Shown one piece after another: positions 9,152 to 18,197 of a DNA stretch of 64,000 bases. The DNA is from Acidobacteriota bacterium (GTDB lineage: Bacteria; Acidobacteriota; Blastocatellia; Pyrinomonadales; Pyrinomonadaceae): the NCBI GenBank assembly GCA_025463135.1, contig JAOAPY010000023.1, positions 1-64,000 of the forward strand, in the 5' to 3' direction. The position numbers and the translations under genes were made by a program. Positions within the stretch are counted from its first letter, which is position 1; each line of letters opens with the position of its first letter. Under the pieces are notes generated by a model, which saw only the letters and a program-made list of their open reading frames with translations, had not been told where the DNA came from and searched no databases.

Positions 9152-9523
9152 ATGGATCCCAAATACAGAGAGCGAGTGTTCAAGCTCGTACAGCGCATTC
9201 CCCGCGGACGTGTAATGACCTACGGACAGGTCGCGGCGATTCTCGGCGAGGGCTACACGCCTCGGACCGTAGGATTCGTGATGCATTCCTCAGAAGGAGA
9301 CCTGCCATGGCATCGCGTTATCAACGCGCAGGGCGCCTGCTCAACCGGTGGCTTACTACTGCCGACGAATAAACAACAACTCATGTTAGAGCGCGAAGGA
9401 GTTAAATTCGACGAGCGGGGCCGATGCGACCTGCAGCGCTATGTCTGGATGCCGGTATCCAAGCGAAAAGATCCGCAAACGACTTTGTTTAAGAAACGAA
9501 AATCACCAAGGACAAAATCATGA
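9152..9523 (+). CDS. Alkyltransferase-like protein (MGMT fold, no catalytic Cys)
   Basis: 123 residues with the DNA-binding domain of O6-alkylguanine-DNA alkyltransferases: [18 protein letters not shown], then PWHRVIN. The reactive cysteine of the PCHRV motif is replaced by Trp53, the hallmark of alkyltransferase-like (ATL) proteins. These bind O6-alkylguanine and hand lesions to nucleotide-excision repair without removing the alkyl group. The Arg-finger region (PRTVGFVMHS) is kept. The basic Lys-rich tail (KRKDPQTTLFKKRK) is unusual. Its stop overlaps the ATG of the YbjQ gene by ATGA, so the two are translationally coupled. No clear ribosome-binding site, because a heptamer repeat abuts the ATG. 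Confidence 0.9.
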   Translation: MDPKYRERVFKLVQRIPRGRVMTYGQVAAILGEGYTPRTVGFVMHSSEGDLPWHRVINAQGACSTGGLLLPTNKQQLMLEREGVKFDERGRCDLQRYVWMPVSKRKDPQTTLFKKRKSPRTKS

Positions 9524-9930
9524 CTAATGATCCCCTGAAAAAAGTGCCTTACGCTGTCAGCCCGCGTCCGTACTCGGTTTCCCATGGCATGGTCACGACG
9601 GCGTTTGAGTTGCCCAATTATCGGGTATTGCAAAGCCTGGGCGTAGTCCGCGGCATCGTCGTGCGTTCGCGAAATGTTTTTGCGACTCTGGGCGCCACGC
9701 TGCAAATGGTTGTGGGCGGCAACATCACTGTCTGGACCAAACTCTGTGAACAAACACGCAACGATGCCTTTGACATAATGATCCAACACGCAACTGAGAT
9801 TGGCGCCAACGCCGTTATCGGAGCTCGTTACGACACGACTGAACTGGCATCCGGCGTAACCGAAGTGCTTTGCTATGGCACCGCAGTGGTCGTCGAACCG
9901 AGCAATCCGGGAGAGGGGTACCGTGCCTGA
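9520..9930 (+). CDS. YbjQ / UPF0145 family protein
   Basis: 136 residues. The UPF0145 core is clear: pattern VSHGMVTTAFELPNYRV near the N-terminus, GIVVRSRNVF, then ARxDAFxxMxxxAxxxGANAVIGxRYDT (here NDAFDIMIQHATEIGANAVI) and a C-terminal YGTAVVVEP strand. The family forms pentamers; biochemical function is not established. Start ATG overlaps the stop of the ATL gene, and its 3' end overlaps the next gene by 8 bp, so the three genes form a tight operon. Confidence 0.88.
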   Translation: MTNDPLKKVPYAVSPRPYSVSHGMVTTAFELPNYRVLQSLGVVRGIVVRSRNVFATLGATLQMVVGGNITVWTKLCEQTRNDAFDIMIQHATEIGANAVIGARYDTTELASGVTEVLCYGTAVVVEPSNPGEGYRA

Positions 9931-10345
9931 AGAAATCAGCGGCGAGCACTTTGAGAGATTACGCGCCGTGCTGGACGAGGTCCCCTTTGCCCAATTCCTC
10001 GGCATTGAGCTGGTCACAGCCAAACATGGTTCGGCTACTCTCAGGCTCGCGCTGCGCCGCGACCTGATTCAAAACTACGGGCTATTACATGGTGGGGCGA
10101 TGGCTTCACTGATCGATACGGCAACAGCCTTTGCAATCGTCTCGCAGTTGACCCAGCCAGAGAAGTTCACCACCGTCGATCTCAATGTGAATTATTTGCG
10201 GCCCATCACCGAAGGATCAGCGACTTGTACGGCGCGTGTAATCAGGGCCGGCAAGCGCATCTTAACTCTCGCTGCCGAAGTCCATGACGATGCTGGAAAC
10301 CTGGTCGCCATAGCACTTAGCACCTATATCCGGCTCGCTTCTTGA
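9923..10345 (+). CDS. PaaI-type hotdog thioesterase
   Basis: 140 residues from GTG at 9923, which follows GAGAGGGG by four bases; the open frame reaches back to 9875 but that part overlaps YbjQ. A single hotdog fold is evident with the PaaI/YdiI signature NYGLLHGGAMASLIDTATAF, where the HGG turn and the following Asp form the thioesterase site, followed by NVNYLRPITEGSATCTARVI. It likely hydrolyses acyl- or aryl-CoA in the cytoplasm; the physiological substrate is unknown. Overlap with ybjQ suggests coupling. Confidence 0.87.
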   Translation: MPEEISGEHFERLRAVLDEVPFAQFLGIELVTAKHGSATLRLALRRDLIQNYGLLHGGAMASLIDTATAFAIVSQLTQPEKFTTVDLNVNYLRPITEGSATCTARVIRAGKRILTLAAEVHDDAGNLVAIALSTYIRLAS

Positions 10346-10521
10346 ATCCGAAACCGAGCCAAAACTCCCCGGTTGCGCAGCTTGACTGGTGGTCCAGGTT
10401 TTTCGTGGACAAACTTGTTGAAACTGTGCCAGAATGACTTGTCCTCGGATTGGAGCTACAACCCGCTCCTTCCAACTCACCGCCCACTCCCCTTACTTTC
10501 GCGAGCTCGGCCAGTTGCGAT

Positions 10522-12165
10522 ATGTATTCTCTCTACCACTCCCTGTTAGCTCAACACTCCCGTCAGTTGACGTCTGTCCGCTGTGCTGAGCATACAATCT
10601 CCCAGCTGCATCGCTATTTGGAAGATGTAGTAATCGAGAACAAACTTGCCGCACTGGTGGTGGCGAGCATTCCTGTTGTTACGAAACGAAGCAGCCGCGA
10701 GCAGAGCCGATTGCGCACCCTGGGTGATGCCGCTCAAAGTTCATTTTTTCTGGTTGATGATCGTGATCCACTGATTTCCGTGGTCGAAGAACAGCAAGAC
10801 TCTCAGTTTGTGTTTCTTAAGTTGAACTCAGATTCAAGACCTAACGGACGCTTCGTGGTAATTGCCGACGCCCGCTTCTCTGCTTTGATCGCATCGCCTC
10901 CCGACGAGGGTGAAGGCAATGTCGACACCTCGGCTAGTGAAGTAATCTGGACGTTCGAGCCGGATGTCGTTTATTCCGCGCTTGAATACCTGATGGCCCG
11001 TGTCACCGCGGAATTCCCCGAGCAGGGCGACAGATTCGCCGGTGCGGTGCGCCAGTCAATGCCCAAGGCCACCTCCCTGCAACTTACTCTGAGTGTCACC
11101 ACCAAGCTCGCGCAGCTCATGCAATCCCAGGCTGAGCGCGAGATTGCGGTTAACCGAATCGCTACCGCCGTACGAAATTCGCTGGAACTCGACAGTATTC
11201 TGGAGACCGCAGCCACCGAAGTCGGCCGCGCGCTCAATGCCAGTTCATGCGGTTTGCGTGTGGACGGCCATCTTACCAAAGGGCGAACTACCAAGTTTTA
11301 TTTGAACCCAAACGTACAGTCAGATGTTCTTGAAGAGTCGGCACTAATGAAAGACCTCGACACTCTGGGAATTGAACTGGCAGACAACCCACAAGCGCAG
11401 GTGTTTTGCGACGATGCTCAACTGGAAACCATTCTGCCGCGCGCGGTGGTGCCGTTGAATCAGCAGGGACGACTAATTGGCATGCTACTCGTTCGCTCTG
11501 ACGATGCTGCGCGTTACTGGACCGAAAGTGAATTGCTGTTATTGCGGACCGTGGCCGATCAGGTTACCGTGGCCATCAACCAGGCGGATCTCTTTGCCCA
11601 ACTACAACAGCAAGCACTCACTGATGCACTGACCGGCTGTTATAACCGCCGCGCTTTCGAAATGCAGTTAGAACGCGATCTGCAATTTGCCACGCGCATG
11701 CGACAGCCACTATCCCTGATCATGTTGGACCTGGATAACCTGAAAGAGATTAACGACAGCCTGGGACACGACGGCGGCGATAATGCTTTGCGCATGATTG
11801 CCGAAATCCTGCGCACGGAATTGCGTGGAGTCGACACCGCAGCGCGTTATGGCGGCGATGAATTCACCATCATTCTGCCGCAAGCCGACGCCGAAGGTGC
11901 TTTGATTGTCGCCGAACGCCTGCGGACCGGCATCGCGCAAATATCCTTGCCGGGAGCCGAGACGCTAACGGCCTCGCTGGGTGTAAGCTCTTTTCCTGAA
12001 CATGCGTCTTCACGAGAGGGACTGGTGTTATTGGCTGATCGGGCCCTCTATAAAGCAAAACGCGCGGGGCGAAATCAGGTCTGTCTTCCCGCGCAGGCGC
12101 CGAGCGAGTCACTGATCCTGCCCCCGCCCGACGAACAAATCGAACTCATCTCGATCAGCATTTAG
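10522..12165 (+). CDS. GAF-GGDEF diguanylate cyclase
   Basis: 547 residues from ATG at 10522; the frame extends to a TTG at 10450 and no ribosome-binding site is decisive. The N-terminal 190 residues are unassigned. A GAF-type sensor domain follows (about 190-355, containing RAVVPLNQQGRLIGMLLV). A complete GGDEF domain ends the protein: DALTGCYNRRAFE, LDLDNLKEINDSLGHDGGD and the active site RYGGDEF. The inhibitory I-site RGVD lies five residues before GGDEF, so product inhibition by c-di-GMP is expected. It makes c-di-GMP in the cytoplasm in response to an unknown GAF ligand. No membrane segment. A heptamer repeat separates it from the ABC exporter genes. Confidence 0.92.
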   Translation: MYSLYHSLLAQHSRQLTSVRCAEHTISQLHRYLEDVVIENKLAALVVASIPVVTKRSSREQSRLRTLGDAAQSSFFLVDDRDPLISVVEEQQDSQFVFLKLNSDSRPNGRFVVIADARFSALIASPPDEGEGNVDTSASEVIWTFEPDVVYSALEYLMARVTAEFPEQGDRFAGAVRQSMPKATSLQLTLSVTTKLAQLMQSQAEREIAVNRIATAVRNSLELDSILETAATEVGRALNASSCGLRVDGHLTKGRTTKFYLNPNVQSDVLEESALMKDLDTLGIELADNPQAQVFCDDAQLETILPRAVVPLNQQGRLIGMLLVRSDDAARYWTESELLLLRTVADQVTVAINQADLFAQLQQQALTDALTGCYNRRAFEMQLERDLQFATRMRQPLSLIMLDLDNLKEINDSLGHDGGDNALRMIAEILRTELRGVDTAARYGGDEFTIILPQADAEGALIVAERLRTGIAQISLPGAETLTASLGVSSFPEHASSREGLVLLADRALYKAKRAGRNQVCLPAQAPSESLILPPPDEQIELISISI

Positions 12166-12170
12166 AGAAT

Positions 12171-12297
12171 TTGGTCTTTGGTCTTTGTACTTTGATCTTT
12201 GTTCTTAGCTCTTTTCACGTCACCTAAGGATTCTTTCCACAGGGCCTCCGACGAGAGCAGCAAAGCAAAGAACGAAGCACAAAGCACAAAGACCATC
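12171..12297. repeat. GGTCTTT heptamer array with opposed arm
   Basis: TTTGGTC-type units at 12171-12215 face an opposed ACAAAGC/AGAACGA-type array at 12260-12297. The same family occurs at 9.0, 25.5, 39.7 and 48.0 kb. Confidence 0.7.
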
Positions 12298-12383
12298 CTC
12301 CATTTGGCATCCGCGATAAAAATCGCGCATCATAGCCTTTCTTTTTCCAAAGGAGGTTTGCGGAGCCTTGTGCCTGCTCGCCA

Positions 12384-14126
12384 ATGAACGACCTGCGAAA
12401 ATTTGCCAGATACTTTCTGCCTTACAAAGTGTCGTTGATTACCGGTATTCTTTGCATACTTGCCGGCGTAATCTTTAATCTGACCATTCCTATAATTGTC
12501 GGCCACGCGATCGACGCGAATTGGACACATATTACCTGGTCCAAACTTACCATCTCGGCCTTAAAGGTCCTGGGGGCCAGTTTTGTCAGCGGCGCTTTTC
12601 TATTTCTACAGCGACGCATTCTCATCGGCATGTCTCGTCATGTTGAGTACGACCTGCGTCAGGACTTTTACGCCCACCTCGTAGATCAACCACTTTCATT
12701 TTTTCATGATCATCGCACCGGTGATCTGATGGCTCGCGCCACCAATGATCTTTCCGCCGTCCGTCAATTGGCCGGTCCGATGATCATGTACACGCTGCAA
12801 ACAATTTTTGTGGTCGTCTTGATCCTGCCGCTCATGTTCATGCTCAACTGGCGGCTGACTCTGCTGCTTTTCATTACGATGCCGCTTGTTTCGCTTACGG
12901 TTAAGTTCTTTGGACAACAAGTTCACATTCGATTTGAGAAGATCCAGGAGTTCTTTTCGCAAATCACGGTGCGCGCGCAGGAAAACTTTACCGGCGTTCG
13001 GGTCGTCCGCGCTTATGCGCAGGAAGACGCGGAGATGGCCGAGTTTGAGAATCTCAACCGCCAATATGCGGAACGCAACCTCAGCCTGGTGCGCATTGAT
13101 GCGTTGATGCGGCCCCTGATGACCTTTCTGATCGGCATCGGCTTTGTGCTCATTGTCTGGGTGGGGGTGCCCCTGGCGGTTCGTGGTGAAATGTCTGTGG
13201 GCGACTTTGCGGTCATCAATATGTATCTGTCGCGATTGATTTGGCCGCTAATCGCGCTCGGCTATGTAGTCAATTTGTATCAACGCGGCACCGCCAGCCT
13301 CAAGCGTATGCATGCAATCTTCGCCATCAAGCCGGCGATTACTGATGTTCGCGGCGTCGTTCCCCAACCACCCATCGCCGGTGAGATTGAGTTTCGCAAT
13401 TTGACCCTCACGCACCGCGTCGGGGACGAGCCCGTGCTGCAGAATATCAATCTCACAATTCCCGCCGGTCAGACGGTTGCCCTGGTGGGACGAACAGGCA
13501 GTGGCAAATCAACGGTGGCGAATTTGATTCCCCGCATACTCGAAGCGCCCGAGGGCACTGTCTTTATTGATGGTATATCGGTTCGTAATTATCCGCTGGC
13601 CCAGCTGCGGGCCAGCATCGGCTATGTCCCGCAGGAGACCTTCCTGTTCAGCGACTCGTTGGCGGGCAACATAGCTTTCGGCGTCGACAAAGCCGACCAG
13701 GAAAAGATTGAGCGGGCTGCTGAAATCGCCGGGCTCTCGGAAGACATCAGTGGCTTTCCCGAAGGCTTTAACACTTTGGTGGGCGAGCGCGGTATTACTC
13801 TTTCCGGCGGGCAAAAACAACGCACCGCCATCGCCCGCGCGGTGGCGCGCGATCCGCGCATACTGATCCTGGACGATGCGCTGTCCTCGGTCGATACGTA
13901 TACAGAGGAAAGAATTCTCGGCCGCTTGCGCGAAGTAATGAATAACCGCACGAGCTTGATCGTGTCACATCGTGTTTCGACTATTAAGAATGCCGACGTG
14001 ATTTGTGTGCTCGACGACGGGCGGATCATCGAACGCGGAACACATGCCGAGCTACTGGCGCTGGGCGGTGATTATGCCGCGCTCTATGAAAGGCAATTAC
14101 TCGAGGAAGAATTGGCGGCGATTTGA
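12384..14126 (+). CDS. Heterodimeric ABC exporter subunit with degenerate Walker B
   Basis: 580 residues: six-helix transmembrane domain (about 15-300) fused to an ATPase domain, as in MsbA-type exporters. Walker A is GRTGSGKST (Lys375) and the signature is LSGGQ (473-477). Walker B is [12 protein letters not shown], with Asp498 where the catalytic Glu normally sits. That substitution is the mark of the degenerate-site partner in heterodimeric exporters such as TM287/288, BmrCD and LmrCD. The second subunit lies 464 bp downstream with a canonical Walker B Glu. Substrate unknown; drugs, lipids or peptides are possible. A strong AAAGGAGG lies 27 nt before the ATG, too far for direct use; a short frame (GTG at 12370) ends in TGA overlapping the ATG, so coupled initiation is possible. 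Confidence 0.92.
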   Translation: MNDLRKFARYFLPYKVSLITGILCILAGVIFNLTIPIIVGHAIDANWTHITWSKLTISALKVLGASFVSGAFLFLQRRILIGMSRHVEYDLRQDFYAHLVDQPLSFFHDHRTGDLMARATNDLSAVRQLAGPMIMYTLQTIFVVVLILPLMFMLNWRLTLLLFITMPLVSLTVKFFGQQVHIRFEKIQEFFSQITVRAQENFTGVRVVRAYAQEDAEMAEFENLNRQYAERNLSLVRIDALMRPLMTFLIGIGFVLIVWVGVPLAVRGEMSVGDFAVINMYLSRLIWPLIALGYVVNLYQRGTASLKRMHAIFAIKPAITDVRGVVPQPPIAGEIEFRNLTLTHRVGDEPVLQNINLTIPAGQTVALVGRTGSGKSTVANLIPRILEAPEGTVFIDGISVRNYPLAQLRASIGYVPQETFLFSDSLAGNIAFGVDKADQEKIERAAEIAGLSEDISGFPEGFNTLVGERGITLSGGQKQRTAIARAVARDPRILILDDALSSVDTYTEERILGRLREVMNNRTSLIVSHRVSTIKNADVICVLDDGRIIERGTHAELLALGGDYAALYERQLLEEELAAI

Positions 14127-14138
14127 GGTGCTTGCGTT

Positions 14139-14585
14139 ATGGTCATTGATATAGACAGTCGACAGCGAACACTAATCATGCTTTGGTTCATGTTGCTTAT
14201 GAGTCTGGGAGTGTTGTTCGTAATCTCGCTTTTCATAGGACCCGCAAACGGCAGCGCTCCCGGAAAGGCGAACTCCGGCTTGATTGTCCCCTTCGCGGTG
14301 CTCGGCGCCTTGCTCGTGATTATGTCCATGGTGATAAAGCTAAAAGTCCTTGCCCAGTCGGTCGAGAAGCAGGACGTTAGATTGGTCCAACAGGCGCTCG
14401 TCATAGCGTTTGGGATGTGCGAGGCCTGCGCTCTTTTGGGATTGGTTGAGCATTTTGTGTTTGGCAAGCCCGGCTACTATCTGCTGTTTCTTTTGGCCGC
14501 GGCCGGCTTCATTCTTCATTTTCCGAAGCGCGCGCACCTGGTGGCGGCCAGCCCCAAAATACCCATGGGAGGAGCAACCTCTTAG
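14139..14585 (+). CDS. Four-helix membrane protein between exporter subunits
   Basis: 148 residues, no recognised family. Four hydrophobic segments are visible: about residues 10-33, 47-68, 87-110 and 117-134, with short polar loops ([14 protein letters not shown]). AGGTG lies seven bases before the ATG at 14139, and the gene starts 12 bp after the upstream ABC subunit and ends 5 bp before the downstream one, so the three are surely co-transcribed. Its position suggests an accessory subunit or assembly factor of the exporter. That is inference from context only. Confidence 0.75.
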   Translation: MVIDIDSRQRTLIMLWFMLLMSLGVLFVISLFIGPANGSAPGKANSGLIVPFAVLGALLVIMSMVIKLKVLAQSVEKQDVRLVQQALVIAFGMCEACALLGLVEHFVFGKPGYYLLFLLAAAGFILHFPKRAHLVAASPKIPMGGATS

Positions 14586-14590
14586 CACTC

Positions 14591-16450
14591 ATGTCAACGG
14601 CAGCCAAACAATTTCACGAAGAAGAAGCTATTGGCAAGACTTACGATTGGCAGATCGCTCGTCGATTGCTGGGTTATTTGAAGCCTTACCTGCGCCTGTT
14701 GATTCCGGCATTGTTGCTTACGCTGGCGCTCAATCTGTTGGGAGTGCTGCAACCGAAATTCACTCAGTACGCCATCGACTGGTACATCATTCCAAAAAAG
14801 ACAGACGGCGTGTTGCTTTTGGCCGGCTTGTTTGCGGGCGTGCAGTTCTTGCGGTTCGTCTTCGCCTATCTGCAATCCATCTTCATCAATTCCGTCGGAC
14901 AGTACGTAATGTTTGATTTGCGGCGGCAGCTCTATGCAAAGCTGCAGCGCCAGGAGGTGGCCTACTACGATCGGAATCCGGTGGGACGCATCATGACGCG
15001 TTTGACGAGCGATGTTGACGCGCTCAATGAGTTATTCACTTCCGGAGTCACCGATGTTTTGGGCGATCTGGTTATGATCGTGGCCATCATCGGAGTGATG
15101 CTGTGGATGGACCCGCAACTGACGGGGGTAACGCTGCTGACGATTCCGCTGTTGTGGGCGGCCACCACCTGGTTTCGCAAAGGCGCGCGTAAGGGTTATG
15201 ACATGGTGCGAACGCGCGTTGCACGCATCAATGCTTTCCTGCAAGAGCATTTTGCCGGCGCCCAGACGGTGCAAATCTTCAATGCCGAGGCCAGGTCACT
15301 GCGACGCTTTGCGGCGATCAATGATGACCATCGCAAGGCCAACATCGACACGATCTTTTACTACGCAGTCTTTTTCCCGCTCGTTGATTTCATCGGCGCC
15401 GTCGGTATCGCGTTGATTATCTGGTTCGGCGGCTATCGAGTGATGAACCATGCGCTGAGCCTGGGCGCGCTGGTGGCCTTCATACAGTATTCAGGCTTTC
15501 TGTTTCAGCCGATCCGCGACATTTCAGACAAATACAACGTGCTGCAGGCGGCAGTAGTGGCCTCGCACAGAATTTTCAAGACCCTCGACTTGCCCATCGC
15601 CGTTACTTCCCCTGAACAGCCGTTGAAGAGCGGGCGCGCCAGTGGCCGTATCGAGTTTCAGGATGTCTGGTTTGCCTATAAAGATGAAGACTGGGTTCTC
15701 AAAGACGTTTCGTTCACCGTAGACTTTGGACAATCGGTGGCGCTGGTGGGCCATACCGGGTCGGGAAAGACAACTATTACCAATTTGCTGATGCGCTTTT
15801 ACGACGTGCAGCGCGGACGAATTCTACTGGACGGAGTCGATATTCGCGATTGGGACTTGCCGTCGCTGCGAAAGAACTTTGCCGTCGTTTTACAGGACGT
15901 GTTTCTGTTCAGCGGCACGGTCGAGGGCAACATTCGCCTGGGCCGCGAAGACATCACCGAAGAGCGTGTGCGTTGGGCGGCCAACGAAGTGCACGCCGAT
16001 CGTTTCATCCAGCGTCTGCGCGAAGGTTACAAGAGCGAAGTGAAAGAGCGGGGCGCCGGACTATCGGTCGGGCAAAAGCAATTAATTTCGTTTGCGCGCG
16101 CGTTGGCTTTTGATCCGGCTCTATTGATTCTTGATGAAGCCACCAGCTCGATCGACACCGAGACCGAGCAACTCATTCAACAGGCGATCGAGCGAGTGAT
16201 GCGCGATCGGACTTCGATCGTGGTGGCCCACCGCCTTTCGACTGTCCAGCGCGCCGATCGAATTATCGTCCTGCACCATGGTGAAATTCGTGAACAGGGA
16301 ACACATCAGGAGTTGCTGGCCCTGCGCGGATTGTATTGGAAGCTTTACAAGCTGCAGTACTCTGACGCCTCGCGACCCGTTCCTATTGAGGAGAACGGCG
16401 AGAAACGGCCTCTGGCGCCGGTTCCCAGCAGCCTGCGGTTCAGCGAATAA
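14591..16450 (+). CDS. Heterodimeric ABC exporter subunit with consensus catalytic Glu
   Basis: 619 residues with six transmembrane helices (about 35-310) and a C-terminal ATPase. Walker A is GHTGSGKTT, Walker [17 protein letters not shown] has the catalytic Glu516, and the switch His is in VVAHRLST. The signature is LSVGQ (491-495), not LSGGQ. The altered signature belongs to the degenerate composite site whose Walker B is the DD of the upstream partner, so the pair leaves one active site, as in TM287/288. The membrane part resembles lipid and drug exporters. A dispersed repeat begins right after the stop. Confidence 0.92.
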   Translation: MSTAAKQFHEEEAIGKTYDWQIARRLLGYLKPYLRLLIPALLLTLALNLLGVLQPKFTQYAIDWYIIPKKTDGVLLLAGLFAGVQFLRFVFAYLQSIFINSVGQYVMFDLRRQLYAKLQRQEVAYYDRNPVGRIMTRLTSDVDALNELFTSGVTDVLGDLVMIVAIIGVMLWMDPQLTGVTLLTIPLLWAATTWFRKGARKGYDMVRTRVARINAFLQEHFAGAQTVQIFNAEARSLRRFAAINDDHRKANIDTIFYYAVFFPLVDFIGAVGIALIIWFGGYRVMNHALSLGALVAFIQYSGFLFQPIRDISDKYNVLQAAVVASHRIFKTLDLPIAVTSPEQPLKSGRASGRIEFQDVWFAYKDEDWVLKDVSFTVDFGQSVALVGHTGSGKTTITNLLMRFYDVQRGRILLDGVDIRDWDLPSLRKNFAVVLQDVFLFSGTVEGNIRLGREDITEERVRWAANEVHADRFIQRLREGYKSEVKERGAGLSVGQKQLISFARALAFDPALLILDEATSSIDTETEQLIQQAIERVMRDRTSIVVAHRLSTVQRADRIIVLHHGEIREQGTHQELLALRGLYWKLYKLQYSDASRPVPIEENGEKRPLAPVPSSLRFSE

Positions 16451-16455
16451 TTTTT

Positions 16456-16590
16456 GGGGTGCGGTGACGTGAGCACCCCAGCGCGGCTGCCACGCCTAGT
16501 ACCCCGCTTGTCGCCGCTTTGGTCCGGTTGCTGCAATCCGGCTCCGACGATGGCTGCGACTAGTCGCAGCCGACCAAAGCGCTGAAGGAT
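16456..16590 (+). repeat. Dispersed intergenic repeat, copy A
   Basis: Begins with a small hairpin (GGGGTGC 16456-16462 with GCACCCC 16473-16479) and contains CAGCGCGGCTGCC and GTCGCCGCTTTGGTC. The same order of motifs recurs inverted at 34561-34714 and partly at 43571-43620. An inner palindrome GGCTGCGACTAGTCGCAGCC lies near its end. Confidence 0.7.
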
Positions 16591-16607
16591 CAGCGCACTC
16601 TAAATGC

Positions 16608-17822
16608 CTACGGCTTAGCCGCCGGCACTGCGGGCCTGGCGAACCTTGAATCATCAACCGGCACGTTGAACTTGATCTCCGTGAATTTTCTGGTGGCCGT
16701 TGAGAAACCTCCCACCACCGCTACCGTTACCGTAAAGGGAACCTTCACTCCATCTACCTCGCGATAATCCTCATAGTCCGTCTGATCCGGAAGCATTCCC
16801 AGAGGCGTTTCAATGTATCCCAGCCGGCGACGCAGCAAACCTGTCTCGGCATCGAAATATAGACGCTCGCGCTTTTTGTCAGGCCTCACGCCGGTGATCA
16901 CATAGACGTCGCGCCCGTCCAGTTTGTCTCTGCGCAGATTGACGCGCGTGTACTGCTCCTTCAACCTCAAGTCGCGAAAGAATTGGTACTCCACTTTCAG
17001 ATCTGTCAGCTGATCCGGTCTGATATCCGTTACACCGCGCCCGTCTTTATTCCAGCCGGCGCTCCCATTGAATCCCTGCTCGGCAAGTCCCTGTTGCGAA
17101 CCACGAGCGACGTAAAACCTGTCAGGAGCAGTCTGCGTTACTTCATAGGTTCCGTTGGCGCCGTTGGCCAGCGTGTAAGTTCCCTTCATCGTGCGCGTCT
17201 TCAATTTGTCGATGGCCGCCTGGCCGCCGATGGCGGTAGTGTACTTGTTCAGAATGTCGTCAGCGGTCGGCTGTGCGGCACCCGCGGCGCCCGGGCCGAC
17301 GCCCGCGGGCCTGGCTGTGGGTTCAGGAACCGGAAGCGGCATCACGCCGACCGGCCGATTGCTGCCCCGATGACAAGTAAAACAGCTGACGTCGGTATTG
17401 CCCTTGAACGTTGCCTTATTGATGTTCAGGGTCATCACGATCATTTCGCGAGCGGTGTTCTTTTCCGGCTTATCATCGGCGGGAAAATCCCACTGACCAT
17501 CTTTGTTGACATGACAGAAAGTGCATTTGACCCCCAGTGAACCAGACATCAGATTCATCATGGGAATCAACTGCGAAGCCGGCATATCGTTCAGCACCTT
17601 GATGTTCTTCTGCGTCTCGCCAATGGTCTTCTCTTTCTGAGCAGGTTGTTGTGAAAGCCATCGGGATCGCGTATTGGCAATACGAGCAGTGTTCGAAAGC
17701 AGCAAAGCTGCCGCGCGGCCGGCGGGTGCAGCCTGTGTCTTGAGTTCGACACGGACGATGATCAATAACAAAAGAGCGAGGCTGATGGAGATAATGGTTA
17801 AGAAACGGCCAGACTTGTTCAT
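16608..17822 (-). CDS. Di-haem c-type cytochrome of the reaction-centre cytochrome family
   Basis: 404 residues from ATG at 17822, which opens a signal anchor (about residues 7-24) and has AGGAAAGGA upstream; the longer frame to 18044 is rejected. Two haem-binding CxxCH motifs are present: Cys100-Cys103-His104 in CTFCHVNKDGQW and Cys147-Cys150-His151 in CFTCHRGSNRP. This arrangement fits the cytochrome subunit family of photosynthetic reaction centres (PF02276-like), widespread in non-phototrophic Acidobacteriota. Residues about 190-400 form a beta-rich domain resembling outer-membrane lipoprotein-sorting folds, including RDVYVITGVRPDKKRERLYF. It likely acts in periplasmic electron transfer; the partner is unknown. 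The C-terminal half is not part of the classical cytochrome. Confidence 0.85.
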   Translation of the reverse strand: MNKSGRFLTIISISLALLLLIIVRVELKTQAAPAGRAAALLLSNTARIANTRSRWLSQQPAQKEKTIGETQKNIKVLNDMPASQLIPMMNLMSGSLGVKCTFCHVNKDGQWDFPADDKPEKNTAREMIVMTLNINKATFKGNTDVSCFTCHRGSNRPVGVMPLPVPEPTARPAGVGPGAAGAAQPTADDILNKYTTAIGGQAAIDKLKTRTMKGTYTLANGANGTYEVTQTAPDRFYVARGSQQGLAEQGFNGSAGWNKDGRGVTDIRPDQLTDLKVEYQFFRDLRLKEQYTRVNLRRDKLDGRDVYVITGVRPDKKRERLYFDAETGLLRRRLGYIETPLGMLPDQTDYEDYREVDGVKVPFTVTVAVVGGFSTATRKFTEIKFNVPVDDSRFARPAVPAAKP

Positions 17823-18197
17823 GCCAAAAGAATCCTTTCCTGTTTTGATTGAGAAGGCGCACACCTCATCAGGTTCAGCAGGTGCCGCATTGATGCCGCG
17901 ATCAAGTTCGACTGTTGGACGCCACGATTCTGCCAGCAGTTGCCGGTTTAGACAATCAAAAACGATCTCAACCGGGCGCAAGACGGAATGATGGCAGCTC
18001 AAGATCTCGCATGGACCGAGCGAGCGTGATAGTCCACGGCGCAAGGCCCTGGCATCAAATTCGAATTTTCAGATGCTCTAAGGCCGCGTGAGAAATTAAG
18101 AGGTCAGCAAAGTGAGACCAACAACGTACGCCTCAAAAGATCAAAAAGGCGGACCTGTTAAGTCCGCCCTTGCTAAAACACGACTCAAGAATTTTCC
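17823..18197. other. 375-bp gap between two minus-strand genes
   Basis: Holds the terminator of the upstream lytic-transglycosylase-like gene at 18143-18168 and the ribosome-binding site of the cytochrome gene near 17835. The rest presumably contains the cytochrome promoter, but no convincing -35/-10 pair was identified. Confidence 0.5.
18143..18168 (-). terminator. Intrinsic terminator of the lytic-transglycosylase-like gene
   Basis: On the minus strand GGCGGAC pairs with GTCCGCC over a 7-nt loop and is followed by TTTTT. It lies 29 bases after the stop codon. The stem resembles the GGCGGACTTGTCCGCC palindrome found at 30479. Confidence 0.8.
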
